Counted from the first letter of the stretch, positions 27,623 through 38,065 are shown. The stretch is 64,000 nt of DNA from Dyella sp. AtDHG13 (GCF_003201105.1 NZ_QICJ01000010.1:124001-188000), one strand, 5' to 3'. Notes: generated from the sequence alone by a model not told the origin. Numbers and translations: made by a program.

Positions 27623-28651
27623 TTACTTGAAGTTCGCGCCCCAATACGCCTCGATCTGCTTGACCAGATCCGCCGGCAGCGGGACGTAGTCCAGCGCATT
27701 GGCCTGCGACTGGCCGCTCTCGAGCGACCAGCGGAAGAACTCGCGGGCGGCCTTGCTGCGGGCGGCGTCCTTGGGCTGCTTGTACATGATGATGAACGTG
27801 GTGGCGGTCACCGGGTAGGCCTTCTCGCCCGGCGCATCGGTCATGACCAGATCGAAGTCCTCCGCGTGCGACCAGTCGGCGGTCGCGGCCGCGGCCTGGA
27901 AGCTTTCCGCGTTCGGCTCGACGAACTTGCCCGCCTTGTTCTGGACCAGGCCGTAATTCATCTTGCTCTGCTTGACGTAGGCGTACTCGACGTAACCCAG
28001 CGAGTACGGCACCTGCTTGACGTAGGCGGCCACGCCTTCGTTGCCCTTGCCACCCAGGCCGGTGGGCCAGGACACCGAGGTGCCTTCGCCGACCTTGCTT
28101 TTCCACTCGGGGCTGACCTTGGAGAGGTAGTTGACCCAGTTGAAGGTGGTGCCCGAGCCGTCGGAGCGATGCACGACGGTGATGCGCGAGTCGGGCAGCT
28201 TGACGCCCGGGTTGATCGCCACAAGGGCCGGGTCGTTCCAGCGGGTGATCTTGCCCAGGAAGATGTTGGCGAGCACCGGCCCGGTGAATTTGAGCGTGCC
28301 CGGGGCAATGCCCGGCAGGTTCGCCACCGGTACCACGCCGCCAATCACCGAGGGAAACTGGCCCATCCCCAGCGCATGCAGGTCGGCTGCCTTCATGGGC
28401 ATGTCGCTGGCCCCGAAGTCGACCGTCGCGGCCTTGATCTGGGCGATACCGCCGCCGGACCCGATCGACTGGTAGTTCACCTTGGTGCCGGTCTTCTGGC
28501 TGTAGTCCGACGACCACTTGGACAGGATGGGATAGACGAAGGTGGATCCGGCCCCCGTGACTTCGGTGGCCGCCTGTGCGGTACCCATGAGGCCGGCGCC
28601 CAGAGCCAGGCCCAGGACGGTGAGACGAAGGCGGTGCGTCATGCGTTTCAT
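27623..28651 (-). CDS. pstS: Periplasmic phosphate-binding protein PstS
   Basis: 342 residues with a signal peptide (MKRMTHRLRLTVLGLALG, cleavage after AQA). Phosphate-binding signatures: GAGSTFVYPILSKW, IGSGGGIAQI, GASDMP and HRSDGSGTTFNW. PstS proteins discriminate phosphate from arsenate very strongly, so an extra copy helps cells under arsenate to take up phosphate. First gene of pstSCAB; CTCTAGAGATAT lies in its upstream region. Confidence 0.94.
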   Translation of the reverse strand: MKRMTHRLRLTVLGLALGAGLMGTAQAATEVTGAGSTFVYPILSKWSSDYSQKTGTKVNYQSIGSGGGIAQIKAATVDFGASDMPMKAADLHALGMGQFPSVIGGVVPVANLPGIAPGTLKFTGPVLANIFLGKITRWNDPALVAINPGVKLPDSRITVVHRSDGSGTTFNWVNYLSKVSPEWKSKVGEGTSVSWPTGLGGKGNEGVAAYVKQVPYSLGYVEYAYVKQSKMNYGLVQNKAGKFVEPNAESFQAAAATADWSHAEDFDLVMTDAPGEKAYPVTATTFIIMYKQPKDAARSKAAREFFRWSLESGQSQANALDYVPLPADLVKQIEAYWGANFK

Positions 28652-28684
28652 GCGGAAGCTCCAGTGAGTGACTTCGGTTTATAC

Positions 28685-28696
28685 CTCTAGAGATAT
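28685..28696. promoter_or_regulatory. Candidate operator CTCTAGAGATAT upstream of pstS
   Basis: Twelve bases identical, in the same orientation, to 37282-37293 upstream of the DUF4880-domain gene; the core CTCTAGAG is palindromic. Position between pstS start (28651) and the end of arsB fits a repressor site, plausibly for ArsR (inference). Confidence 0.4.
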
Positions 28697-28800
28697 GGAA
28701 GCATGTAGCGTATGACCGTTTGATGACAAGCGACGCAGTCGATGACAGTGAGACGTCGTCTGGCGTGGCGCGCCGTGCGACGCGCCCTGCCCGGGCCGCT

Positions 28801-30087
28801 TCAGCCGATCGAAAGACGCAACGCGAGGGCCGCCAGCGTGATCGCCAGGACAGGCAGGGTCAGGACGACGCCCACCTTGAAGTAGTAGCCCCAGGTGATC
28901 GTCATGCCCTTGCGGGCGAGCACATGCAGCCACAGCAGCGTTGCCAGGGAACCGATCGGAGTGATCTTGGGACCCAGGTCGCTACCGATGACATTGGCGT
29001 AGACCATCGCTTCCTTGACCACACCGGTGGCCGTGGTGCCGTCGATCGACAGCGCGCCGATGAGGACCGTGGGCATGTTGTTCATGATCGAGGACAGGAT
29101 GGCGCTGAGGAACCCGGTACCCAGGGCCGCACCCCACACCCCGTAGTCGGCGAAGCGGTTGAGCAGCGCGGAGAGGTAGTCGGTCAGGCCGGCGTTACGC
29201 AGGCCGTAGACCACCAGGTACATGCCCAGGGAGAACAGCACGATCTGCCAGGGCGCCTCGCGCAGCACCTTGCGCGTGTTGATGTGGTGGCCGCGGGCGG
29301 CGACCGCGAGCAGCACGATGGCACCGACCGCGGCGACGGCGCTGACGGGCACGCCCAGCGGCTCGAGCCCGAAGAAGCCAAGCAGCAGAAGCACGAGCAC
29401 GCCCCAACCGACATTGAACGTGGCGCGATCACGGATGGCGGCGGCGGGGCTCTTCAGCAGACCGACGTCGTAGGTACGCGGGATGTCGCGACGGTAGTAC
29501 ACCAGTAGCACCCCGAGCGTGGCGGCGACGGCCACCAGGGTCACCGGCACCATGACGGCGGCGTATTCGTTGAAACCGATCTTGAAGAAGTCCGCCGAGA
29601 CGATGTTGACCAGGTTAGACACGACCAGGGGCAGGCTCGCCATGTCGGCGATGAAGCCCGCGGCCATGACGAAGGCCAATGTCGCCGCTGGCCCGAAACC
29701 CAAGGCCATCAGCATGGCCATGACGATCGGGGTCAGGATCAGCGCCGCGCCATCGTTGGCGAAAAGGGCCGCCACTGCGGCGCCCAGGAGCACGATGAGG
29801 GCGAACAGATAGCGCCCGCGGCCGCCGCCCCACCGCGCGACATGCAGGGCGGCCCATTCGAAGAACCCGGCCTCGTCCAGCAAAAGGCTGATGATGATCA
29901 CCGCGATGAACGTGGCGGTCGCATTCCAGACGATGTGCCACACCACCGGGATGTCGCTGAGGTGGACCACGCCCAGGCACAACGCGACCACGGCGCCGGC
30001 CAGCGCGCTCCAGCCGATACCGAGCCCGCGGGGCTGCCAGATCACCAGGATCAGCGTGAGAATGAAAAGTACGAGTGCGATAGTCAT
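28801..30087 (-). CDS. arsB: Arsenite efflux permease ArsB
   Basis: 428 residues, strongly hydrophobic with about 12 membrane helices. Hallmarks of ArsB/NhaD-type exporters: [34 protein letters not shown] and [15 protein letters not shown], with [22 protein letters not shown]. It pumps As(III)/Sb(III) out using the membrane potential. The ATG at 30087 has GAAGG upstream; an in-frame TTG at 30102 is less likely. Third gene of arsR-arsC-arsB. Confidence 0.95.
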   Translation of the reverse strand: MTIALVLFILTLILVIWQPRGLGIGWSALAGAVVALCLGVVHLSDIPVVWHIVWNATATFIAVIIISLLLDEAGFFEWAALHVARWGGGRGRYLFALIVLLGAAVAALFANDGAALILTPIVMAMLMALGFGPAATLAFVMAAGFIADMASLPLVVSNLVNIVSADFFKIGFNEYAAVMVPVTLVAVAATLGVLLVYYRRDIPRTYDVGLLKSPAAAIRDRATFNVGWGVLVLLLLGFFGLEPLGVPVSAVAAVGAIVLLAVAARGHHINTRKVLREAPWQIVLFSLGMYLVVYGLRNAGLTDYLSALLNRFADYGVWGAALGTGFLSAILSSIMNNMPTVLIGALSIDGTTATGVVKEAMVYANVIGSDLGPKITPIGSLATLLWLHVLARKGMTITWGYYFKVGVVLTLPVLAITLAALALRLSIG

Positions 30088-30144
30088 GAAAGCCTTCGGC
30101 AACAGGAAATGGAAAAGGAGGAAAGCAAGTGCCGCTGTGCGGGC

Positions 30145-30660
30145 CTAGTCGTCGTCGGCCAGGTCGTCCGCAAAGTGGTCGCCGATCGCCGTCAGAGCCG
30201 CCACGAGCGCGTCCCGGGGCATCGTTGCCACCGGCAGCCGGATGAGCGCGAGGACGCGATAGGTGGCCCGGGCCAGCGCCTGGCGATAAGCCGCCGCGCG
30301 CGCGACGACCGAGCCTGATGCGGCGCGCGGATGGGCGACCGGCCACTGCACGCACACGGGTGGACCGGCGAAGTCAGGACAGTCCTCTTCCGCGGATGGA
30401 CCGCAGACGCGGATCACGATGTCGAACACGGGCGCGCCGGGACCGGTAAAACGGTGCCAGGATTTGGGTGCCAGATCAGCGGTCGCCAGGCCCGCGTCGC
30501 GCAAGGCGTCGAGCGCGTCGGGGTCAGCGTGCGCGGCGGGACGCCGGCCCGCGCTGTAGGCGACGAATCGCCCCGTGCCCTCATGGCCAAGTACCGCTTC
30601 GTGCATGAGGCTGCGGCTGCTGTTGTGGTCGCACAGGAAGAGGACGCGGCAGGGGTTCAT
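30145..30660 (-). CDS. arsC: Arsenate reductase / low-molecular-weight phosphatase family (copy 2)
   Basis: 171 residues. CX5R loop CDHNSSRS, PKSWHRFTGPGAPVFDIVIRVC, and CVQWPVAHP. Distinct from the copy at 23921. The start ATG overlaps the arsR stop as ATGA, so it is made from the arsR-arsC-arsB operon. The enzyme should reduce As(V); members of this branch can also be phosphatases. Confidence 0.85.
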   Translation of the reverse strand: MNPCRVLFLCDHNSSRSLMHEAVLGHEGTGRFVAYSAGRRPAAHADPDALDALRDAGLATADLAPKSWHRFTGPGAPVFDIVIRVCGPSAEEDCPDFAGPPVCVQWPVAHPRAASGSVVARAAAYRQALARATYRVLALIRLPVATMPRDALVAALTAIGDHFADDLADDD

Positions 30661-31004
30661 GCGCGGGTACCGCCTTTGGGCGTGCGGGGTGTCTTGGCAG
30701 CGATCGCGCATCGGCCAGGATCATCCTCACAGCAATGCTCGGTGAGATAGCGGATCAGGCCATCCATCGCGGCAAAGTTGGCGTGGTAGCGCACGAAGCG
30801 TCCCTCGGCCGTCGCGCTGGCCAGGCCGGCGTGAACCAGCCCCTTCAGGTGGAACGACAACGTGGAGCCGCTAAACCCCACCGACTCGGCGATTTCCTGG
30901 ACGACGGCGCCCACGGTCCCGCGCGTGACGAGGTAGCGGAAGATGCTCAGCCGATGATCCTGGGCCAGGCCAGAGAGTGATTGCAGGGCGGATTTGGTTT
31001 CCAT
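30657..31004 (-). CDS. arsR: ArsR/SmtB-family repressor (copy 2)
   Basis: 115 residues: winged helix with GSTLSFHLKGLVHAGLA, then TEHCCEDDPGRC, matching the C-terminal Cys pattern of copy 1. It leads the arsR-arsC-arsB operon and faces the divergent arsH gene. The site TTCTAGAA/TGCTAGAA at 31007-31022 lies between them and is the natural operator candidate for both directions. Confidence 0.92.
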   Translation of the reverse strand: METKSALQSLSGLAQDHRLSIFRYLVTRGTVGAVVQEIAESVGFSGSTLSFHLKGLVHAGLASATAEGRFVRYHANFAAMDGLIRYLTEHCCEDDPGRCAIAAKTPRTPKGGTRA

Positions 31005-31006
31005 GT

Positions 31007-31022
31007 TTCTAGAATGCTAGAA
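31007..31022. promoter_or_regulatory. Candidate ArsR operator between arsR2 and arsH
   Basis: Two CTAGAA units (TTCTAGAA then TGCTAGAA) in a 50-bp gap between divergent genes. Confidence 0.5.
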
Positions 31023-31053
31023 TCGTCGTCAGCAAGCAACCACTGGAGGAACC

Positions 31054-31839
31054 GTGACCCCCAACGACCTGCCGCACCTGACGCATGAGCTACCGCACCC
31101 GGCGTGGGAGCGCCTGACCGTCGCCGATGACGCCGGCCATCCGCCGCGCATCCTGATCCTCTATGGCTCGCTGCGGCCACAGTCGTTCAGCCGCAAACTC
31201 GCCCTCGAGGCCGAGCGGATCCTTCGTCATCTGGGCGCGGAGACGCGCGTGTTCGACCCAGCCGATTTACCCGTGCTGGACAGCGTGCCCAACGATCATC
31301 CGAAGGTGCAGGAGTTGCGTGCCCTGTCGCTGTGGTCCGAAGGGCATGTCTGGGTCAGCCCCGAACGGCACGGCACGATGACCGGCGTGTTCAAGAACCA
31401 GATCGACTGGTTGCCTCTGGAGGACGGCGGCGTGCGCCCGACGCAGGGACGCACGCTGGCCGTGATGCAGGTGTGCGGCGGCTCGCAGTCATTTAACGTG
31501 GTCAACGCGCTTCGCGTCCTCGGCCGCTGGATGCGCATGGTCACGATCCCCAACCAGTCCTCGGTCGCCAAGGCCTGGTCGGAGTTCGACGACGACGGAC
31601 GCATGAAGCCCTCGCCGTTCTACGACCGGGTGGTCGACGTGATGGAAGAGCTCATGAAATTCACCCTTCTGGTCCGCGGGCGAAGCGACTACCTGGTCGA
31701 TCGTTACAGCGAGCGCAAGGGCGCGGCCGAAGCGCGTGCGCTGGCGGCCGCGGCGGCGGTGGTCGAACCGGTGGCGACGGCGAATCGATCGGCGTGCGCA
31801 CCGCAGTCCGCCTGCTGCGCACCGACGGCGAAGGCGTGA
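31054..31839 (+). CDS. arsH: ArsH NADPH-dependent FMN oxidoreductase
   Basis: 261 residues, GTG start with GGAGG upstream. FMN-binding [16 protein letters not shown] and the family stretches [38 protein letters not shown] and [18 protein letters not shown]. ArsH oxidises trivalent organoarsenicals and helps against oxidative stress. The C-terminal ~30 residues carry an extra Cys cluster ([16 protein letters not shown]). Confidence 0.95.
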   Translation: MTPNDLPHLTHELPHPAWERLTVADDAGHPPRILILYGSLRPQSFSRKLALEAERILRHLGAETRVFDPADLPVLDSVPNDHPKVQELRALSLWSEGHVWVSPERHGTMTGVFKNQIDWLPLEDGGVRPTQGRTLAVMQVCGGSQSFNVVNALRVLGRWMRMVTIPNQSSVAKAWSEFDDDGRMKPSPFYDRVVDVMEELMKFTLLVRGRSDYLVDRYSERKGAAEARALAAAAAVVEPVATANRSACAPQSACCAPTAKA

Positions 31840-31841
31840 GC

Positions 31842-32240
31842 ATGCGCGCGACCATCTACCACAATCCCGACTGCGGTACCTCGCGCAACACGCTGGCGAT
31901 CCTTCGCCACGCCGGCATCGAGGCCACGGTCATCGAATACCTGAAAACGCCACCGGACCGTGCGACGCTCAAGCGCCTGCTGCACGACACCGGCCTGTCG
32001 CCCCTGCAGGCAGTGCGCAAGAAAGGCACGCCGTACTTCGAACTGGGCCTGGATGACCTGCTGATCACGCCCCGGCAAATCTTCGATGCGATGATCGCCC
32101 ATCCGATCCTCATCAACCGCCCGTTCGTGGTGACCGAGATCGGCACGCGGCTGTGCCGACCCTCGGAGGTGGTGCTGCAAATCATTCCGCCGCTGCGCAC
32201 GCCCTTCACCAAAGAGGATGGCGAGGTGGTCTTCCGGTGA
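31842..32240 (+). CDS. arsC: Arsenate reductase, glutaredoxin-coupled type (copy 3)
   Basis: 132 residues. TIYHNPDCGTSRNTLAIL holds the catalytic Cys; the Arg triad of the family is present (RNTLA, plus NRPFVVTEIGTRLCRPSE). It reduces As(V) using glutathione/glutaredoxin. It starts two bases after the arsH stop and its own stop overlaps the next gene. It is mechanistically different from the two phosphatase-type reductases in the same transposon. Confidence 0.94.
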   Translation: MRATIYHNPDCGTSRNTLAILRHAGIEATVIEYLKTPPDRATLKRLLHDTGLSPLQAVRKKGTPYFELGLDDLLITPRQIFDAMIAHPILINRPFVVTEIGTRLCRPSEVVLQIIPPLRTPFTKEDGEVVFR

Positions 32241-33301
32241 GCGAGCCCTGGCCCACGCAGGTGGCGGTCATCGGGGGTGGCCAGACCGGTCTTTCCGTGG
32301 GCTATTTCCTGAGACGGCGCAAGATCGACTTCATGATCTTCGACGGCGAGACCGCCGCCGGCGGCGCGTGGAAGCACGCGTGGCCATCCTTGCGCCTGTT
32401 CTCGCCGGCGTCTTACAGCTCCATCCCCGGGTGGCCGATGCCGGCCGGCGACGGGCAGGACCATCCCTCGCGCGACGCCGTGGTGGCTTACCTGCGAGCG
32501 TACGAGGTCCGCTACCAGTTGCCGGTGTGCCGTCCCTGTCCGGTGCAGTCGCTCGCCGTCGAGCACGACCGGTTCCACGTGCGCACCGACCGCGGCACCT
32601 GGACGGCCCGCGCGGTGATCATGGCGACCGGCACGTGGGGCCAGCCGCATGTGCCCGACTACCCGGGTCGGGATCGATTCGGGGGCACCCAGGTCCATTC
32701 GGCCCACTACGCGGGACCGGACGCCTACCGAGGCAAACGCGTGATCGTCGTCGGCGGCGGCAACTCAGGCGCGCAGATTATGGCCGAGCTGTCCGAGGTG
32801 GCCACGGCCACCTGGGTGACGCCCGAACCGCCGCAGTTCCTTCCCGACAATGTCGATGGCCGCGCCTTGTTCGACCGTGCCACCGCCCGTTGGCGAGCGC
32901 AGCAGGCCGGCGAGCCGGTCCCGCCCGCGCCGAGTTTGGGCGATATCGTGATGGTGCCGTCCGTCAAGGCCGCACGAGAGCGCGGCGCCCTCACGGCTCG
33001 TCGCCCGTTCGTCGCGATCGAAAAGGATGGCGTGACCTGGCCCGACGGCTCGTTCGAACGTGCCGACGCGATCCTCTGGTGCACGGGCTTTCGACCGGCA
33101 ACGCAACTCTTGGAGCCGCTGGGCGTGGTCCTGACCGACGGGCGCGTGCGCGTCGACGAGGGTCAGGCAGCCGACCTCCCGGGACTTTGGTTGGCGGGGT
33201 ACGGCGACTGGACCGGGCCGGCATCGGCAACGCTGATGGGCATCACCCGCTACGCGCGGGCGACCGTCGACGCAGTGGCGGGATACCTCGCCGCCTCCTG
33301 A
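32237..33301 (+). CDS. arsO: ArsO-like FAD/NAD(P)H flavin monooxygenase
   Basis: 354 residues. FAD motif AVIGGGQTGLSVGYFL, NADPH motif IVVGGGNSGAQIMAELSE, with ATGTWGQP and WCTGFRPA between and after, as in group-B flavin monooxygenases. ArsO genes recur in ars operons. Activity on organoarsenicals or As(III) is proposed for the family and not evident from sequence. GTG start overlaps the arsC stop (GTGA), so arsH-arsC-arsO is one operon. Confidence 0.82.
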   Translation: MSEPWPTQVAVIGGGQTGLSVGYFLRRRKIDFMIFDGETAAGGAWKHAWPSLRLFSPASYSSIPGWPMPAGDGQDHPSRDAVVAYLRAYEVRYQLPVCRPCPVQSLAVEHDRFHVRTDRGTWTARAVIMATGTWGQPHVPDYPGRDRFGGTQVHSAHYAGPDAYRGKRVIVVGGGNSGAQIMAELSEVATATWVTPEPPQFLPDNVDGRALFDRATARWRAQQAGEPVPPAPSLGDIVMVPSVKAARERGALTARRPFVAIEKDGVTWPDGSFERADAILWCTGFRPATQLLEPLGVVLTDGRVRVDEGQAADLPGLWLAGYGDWTGPASATLMGITRYARATVDAVAGYLAAS

Positions 33302-33365
33302 CGACGCAGGGCCTTCACCGCACGCGCCTTGCCCCTGGCGTGACTGCGGCGCGGGACCGCGCCAC

Positions 33366-34517
33366 TCACTCCCGATGGGCAATCACACCCAACGCGGCGG
33401 CGCCCGCCACAAGCAGGCCCGCCGTGCCCAGCAGCGCCTCCGAGCCGACCACCGACATCAACGTGGCAAAGGCGAACGGTGCCAGGGCCTGGGCGGCGCG
33501 CGCGGGCAACGCCAACCAGCCTTGGCGACGGCTGTACCCGTCGGCGCCGAACAGGGCCAAGGGCACGGTTCCCGTCGCGATGGTCAGGATGCCGTTACCC
33601 GCGCCATGCAGGATGGCGAACGCAGCGGCGGGTGCGCCGGCGAAGAGAAACAACGCCACGCCCAGGGGATGCAGCAGGCACGCCGCCATCGCCGAGGTGA
33701 GCGAACCGGCACGCCGCAACACCATCATCTCCGCCATGCGTGCCGCAACCTGGGCCGGCCCCACCAGTGACGCGGCTGCAACAGCGGCGGAGAGGGTCAT
33801 GCCCGTGCCCACGAACAGCGTGGGCAGGTGCGCGGCCAACGCGGTCGAGACAAACCAGTTGGCGGCGAACACGTACGCGAGCAGCGTCAGGACGTCGCGC
33901 GTCGGCACCAAGGTGCCCGCCGATGGCGCTGTGGCGACCGTACTTACCGGGGTCGTCGGGGTGGTCGCCTTGGGAAGCGACAGGTTCAACGGCAGCGCAA
34001 CGCACAGATGCAGCGCGGCCCACGCCACGCACGCCAGGCGCCATCCGAGTACCTGATCCATCCACGCGGTGACTGGCCAGCCGACGGTGCTGGCGAAACC
34101 GGCGACGAGGGCGACCACCGTGATGGGTTCCTTGGCGGCGGCGCCGTAGAGACGGGTCAGCACGGAGAAGGCGGCGTCGTAGAGACCCATCGCCATGGCC
34201 ACGCCCAGCAGTCCCCACGCACCTACCATCCCCCACGAGGTCTTTGCGGTCGACAGGATAAGCAGTCCGGACGCGAAGACGCCGTTGGACGCCGCCAGGA
34301 CGCGTCGGCCATCGAGGTGCTCGATGGCGCGGCCCACGACGGGCGCGAGTAACGCGGAAAGCAGGAGCGCGCCACTGAGACCGAGAAACACCTCGGCAGG
34401 CGCGATGCCCACGCTGTGCGAGAGGGGGCCGGCCATCACCGCCGGCAGGTAGTAGCTCGAGGCCCAGGCAATCATCTGAGCCACCCCCAAACGTGCCCCG
34501 GTAAGGCGCGCGCTCAT
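33366..34517 (-). CDS. MFS transporter of the arsenic island
   Basis: 383 residues with about 12 hydrophobic helices starting RLGVAQMIAWASSYYLPAVM. It lies between arsO and trxB, convergent with arsO. Likely an efflux protein for arsenic species or organoarsenicals (in the way ArsJ/ArsK-type MFS proteins serve), but the exact family was not identified. The start MSARLTGARL at 34517 fits the membrane topology; no clear ribosome site. Confidence 0.8.
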   Translation of the reverse strand: MSARLTGARLGVAQMIAWASSYYLPAVMAGPLSHSVGIAPAEVFLGLSGALLLSALLAPVVGRAIEHLDGRRVLAASNGVFASGLLILSTAKTSWGMVGAWGLLGVAMAMGLYDAAFSVLTRLYGAAAKEPITVVALVAGFASTVGWPVTAWMDQVLGWRLACVAWAALHLCVALPLNLSLPKATTPTTPVSTVATAPSAGTLVPTRDVLTLLAYVFAANWFVSTALAAHLPTLFVGTGMTLSAAVAAASLVGPAQVAARMAEMMVLRRAGSLTSAMAACLLHPLGVALFLFAGAPAAAFAILHGAGNGILTIATGTVPLALFGADGYSRRQGWLALPARAAQALAPFAFATLMSVVGSEALLGTAGLLVAGAAALGVIAHRE

Positions 34518-34609
34518 GCGCGTCCGGGTCGGCCGACGTCGGAGGCAGGCGACGGACGTGCGGGCGCCAGGGGCATGCGGAAGGCTCGCTTGAAGAGAAG
34601 GATATATAA

Positions 34610-35623
<1,014 letters not shown>

Positions 35624-35713
35624 GCCGCATGGCCCGGTCCGTGAGCCTCGATGCCCGTGAACACGGACCGGGCGTGAAACGACATCCCCGTGCCCCTGAT
35701 TCGGAGCCTTGCC

Positions 35714-37081
35714 ATGCACCTGCTTATCATCGGCGGTAGCGACGCCGGCATCAGTGCGGCGCTGCGTGCCCACGAGATCGATCCGGCCGCCGACATCACG
35801 CTGCTGCTCGCCGACGATTACCCGAATTTCAGCATTTGCGGGCTGCCGTATTTCCTGAGTGGCCAGACGCCGCACTGGCAGCAGCTGGCCCATCGCACCG
35901 ATTTCCCCGGCATCCGAGTGCTTCGTGGCCACATCGCACGTTCGATCGATGCCGTGGCCAGGAGGGTGCATGTCGAGCACGCCGGCGCATTACGGCCGAT
36001 CCCCTATGACCGCCTGATCGTCGCCACGGGTGCCACGCCGGTGCGGCCATCGATCACCGGCGGCACGCTGGAGGGGGTCTACACCCTGCATACGATGGAC
36101 GAGAGCTTCGCCATCGACCGGCACATCACGGAGCGATCGCCACGCTCGGCGGTGATCGTGGGCGCCGGCTACATCGGCTTGGAGATGGCTGATGCGCTGA
36201 CCCGGCGCGGCTTGCAGGTCACCCTCCTGAGCCGTTCAACCGACGTGCTTCCCACCGTCGACGCGGCGTTGGCGAGGCGGGTGGTCGACGAGTTGCACCA
36301 CCATGGCGTGCGGGTGGTATCGGGCGTGAGCGCGCAGCGGATCGATGCGGCCGGCGCAGGTGGCACGGCCTTCGCCCTGCGGGTGGCCGATTCAGAAGGC
36401 GGACGCCACGGTGCCGACCTGGTGATCCTCGCCGTGGGCGTGCGGCCGTCCAGCGAGCTCGCAGAACGTGCCGGTGCGGCTCTGGGCGTGCATGGCGCGA
36501 TTGCCGTGACGCGGCAGATGCAGACGAACCTGCCGGATGTACTCGCCGCCGGCGACTGCGCGACGACGTACCACCGCCTGCTCGACGCGCCCACCTACCT
36601 GTCGCTGGGCACCATCGCCCACAAGCAAGGTCGCGTCGCCGGGGAACGCGCGGTCGGTGGAGCGTGCGAATTCGCCGGCACCGTCGGCTCGCAGAGCCTG
36701 AAGGTGTTTGACCTGGCCATCGCCCGCACCGGCCTGCTCGGGCACGAAGCGCGCGACGCCGGATTCGATCCGCTGACCGTGGCGATCCAGGCCGACGATC
36801 ACAAGTCGTACTTTCCAGGGGCGGTGCCGCTGCAGCTTCGGATCACCGGGGACCGGCGCAGCGGTCGGCTGCTCGGCGCGCAAATCCTCGGCGATCGCCG
36901 CGCGGAGGTGTCCAAGCGGATCGACATCGTGGCCGCGGCGCTCTATCAGGGGGCAAGCGTGGAGCAGCTCAACGAACTGGACCTCACCTACACACCGCCA
37001 TTCAGTAGTCCTTGGGACCCGGTACAGCTCGCGGCACAGGCGTGGCAGGCCCAGCGTGCGGCGCGCGGCCGCTCCGTGTAA
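35714..37081 (+). CDS. FAD-dependent pyridine nucleotide-disulfide oxidoreductase (CoA-disulfide reductase-like)
   Basis: 455 residues. LLIIGGSDAGISAALRA (FAD), the single redox Cys in NFSICGLPYFLSG, SAVIVGAGYIGLEMADAL (NADH), DVLAAGDCATTYHR and a C-terminal dimerisation domain (LQLRITGDRRSGRLLGAQIL). The single-Cys architecture matches CoA-disulfide reductases and NADH oxidases. Relatives are frequent in arsenic islands, where they may handle thiol or persulfide stress. The exact substrate is not assigned. Confidence 0.85.
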   Translation: MHLLIIGGSDAGISAALRAHEIDPAADITLLLADDYPNFSICGLPYFLSGQTPHWQQLAHRTDFPGIRVLRGHIARSIDAVARRVHVEHAGALRPIPYDRLIVATGATPVRPSITGGTLEGVYTLHTMDESFAIDRHITERSPRSAVIVGAGYIGLEMADALTRRGLQVTLLSRSTDVLPTVDAALARRVVDELHHHGVRVVSGVSAQRIDAAGAGGTAFALRVADSEGGRHGADLVILAVGVRPSSELAERAGAALGVHGAIAVTRQMQTNLPDVLAAGDCATTYHRLLDAPTYLSLGTIAHKQGRVAGERAVGGACEFAGTVGSQSLKVFDLAIARTGLLGHEARDAGFDPLTVAIQADDHKSYFPGAVPLQLRITGDRRSGRLLGAQILGDRRAEVSKRIDIVAAALYQGASVEQLNELDLTYTPPFSSPWDPVQLAAQAWQAQRAARGRSV

Positions 37082-37108
37082 TCCCGTGTGCAGGCGCTCG
37101 CGGACGGG

Positions 37109-37192
37109 TTCGCAGCCGGCGACGTCGCCGACCACGTCTACCGCCAGGCCATGACCTCGGCCGGTTTCGGCTGCATGGCGGCGCGAGAGGCG
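37109..37192 (+). pseudogene. trxB 3'-end fragment (duplicated remnant)
   Basis: About 80 bp nearly identical to trxB positions ~35498-35581, encoding [20 protein letters not shown]. There is no start or rest of the gene. It marks a past duplication or recombination in the cargo, between the oxidoreductase gene and the DUF4880-domain gene. Confidence 0.8.
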
Positions 37193-37281
37193 GGACTAAC
37201 GCCACACCGTGGGATGACGGCGACCCCTTGGCCGGGCTTGTGCCTATCACGGTTGATTGTCGCCACGTCGTAGTACAACTA

Positions 37282-37293
37282 CTCTAGAGATAT
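37282..37293. promoter_or_regulatory. Candidate operator CTCTAGAGATAT upstream of the DUF4880-domain gene
   Basis: Identical 12-mer to the one before pstS; followed by AT-rich DNA and GGAGG four bases before the next ATG. Confidence 0.4.
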
Positions 37294-37314
37294 AGATATT
37301 TTAACGGAGGCCAT

Positions 37315-37686
37315 ATGCCGCGTGCCACTGCCCGGGGGAACATCACGCTTCGCCAGTCTCGGCCAGCATCGATCGGCACAGGCGTGACGGTTTCACTCAG
37401 TGCCATGTGCTTGTGGGCGGTGCATGGCATCGAGCGGCTGCGCCGCCGCCGCGCGGAACGTCAGGCGCGTGCCTGGCTGCTGCAGCTGACCTCCGGTCGC
37501 GCCACCACCGACGATGCGCGGGCATTCCGCCAGTGGTGTCATCAGGCGACGAGGCACAGGATCGCTTTTGCCCGCACGCGTGACCAGTGGATGCGCCTCA
37601 ACGCCGCCGCAGGGTCCCGCTTGACCGTCCCGCCGCACACGGTTAGTCATGACGACCGGTGTCCGCCCGCTGACGCCGACTGCTAA
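37315..37686 (+). CDS. Small protein with FecR N-terminal (DUF4880-like) domain
   Basis: 123 residues. RQARAWLLQLTSGRATTDDARAFRQWCHQATRHRIAFARTRDQWMRL matches in pattern the short N-terminal domain of FecR-type sigma-factor regulators. The periplasmic FecR part and any membrane helix are absent, and no ECF sigma gene is nearby. It is either a domain-only regulator or a remnant. It has a good ribosome site (GGAGG) and the shared operator-like 12-mer upstream. Confidence 0.55.
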   Translation: MPRATARGNITLRQSRPASIGTGVTVSLSAMCLWAVHGIERLRRRRAERQARAWLLQLTSGRATTDDARAFRQWCHQATRHRIAFARTRDQWMRLNAAAGSRLTVPPHTVSHDDRCPPADADC

Positions 37687-37702
37687 CCACTTCCCGGCGA
37701 CG

Positions 37703-38053
37703 TCATGACGAGGGGAACGCGCCATCGCCATCGAGCCATCGACCGAGCGCGTCCAGGTCGCCGCTATCCTCCGGCGCAGGCAATGGCGCGCTGAGATACT
37801 TGGCGAGAGCCGCATCAATGCGATCCACCATGCCCCAGTGACACGCCAGTATCGGCGTCAGCTCCGTCACCGGGTCGATCCGGCCGAATTCGAACCATAT
37901 GCGAGCTGTCCAGGCGTCGGCAAAGACGGGGGCGACGCGGAGAAAGACGCGCGCGGCGGCAGACGAATAGCCCACAGCCGGGCTCGAGGACATCGTCGCG
38001 GGCGGGCGCTGCATGTGCCAGAGGAGTGCATTGACGTAGCTCACCTCGTCCAT
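37703..38053 (-). CDS. Hypothetical protein, third gene of the XRE-SseB operon
   Basis: 116 residues, no family recognised. Starts MDEVSYVNALLWHMQRPP and contains FADAWTARIWFEFGRIDPVTELTP. No signal peptide or clear membrane helix. It begins 12 bp after the SseB-like gene on the same strand, so probably co-transcribed with it and with the XRE regulator. Confidence 0.55.
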   Translation of the reverse strand: MDEVSYVNALLWHMQRPPATMSSSPAVGYSSAAARVFLRVAPVFADAWTARIWFEFGRIDPVTELTPILACHWGMVDRIDAALAKYLSAPLPAPEDSGDLDALGRWLDGDGAFPSS

Positions 38054-38065
38054 CGCACCTATCCG

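Noticed and set aside
27540-28517. Upstream extension of the pstC frame
   Set aside because: It overlaps pstS in a different frame; the real pstC start is the ATG at 27539 next to its membrane domain.
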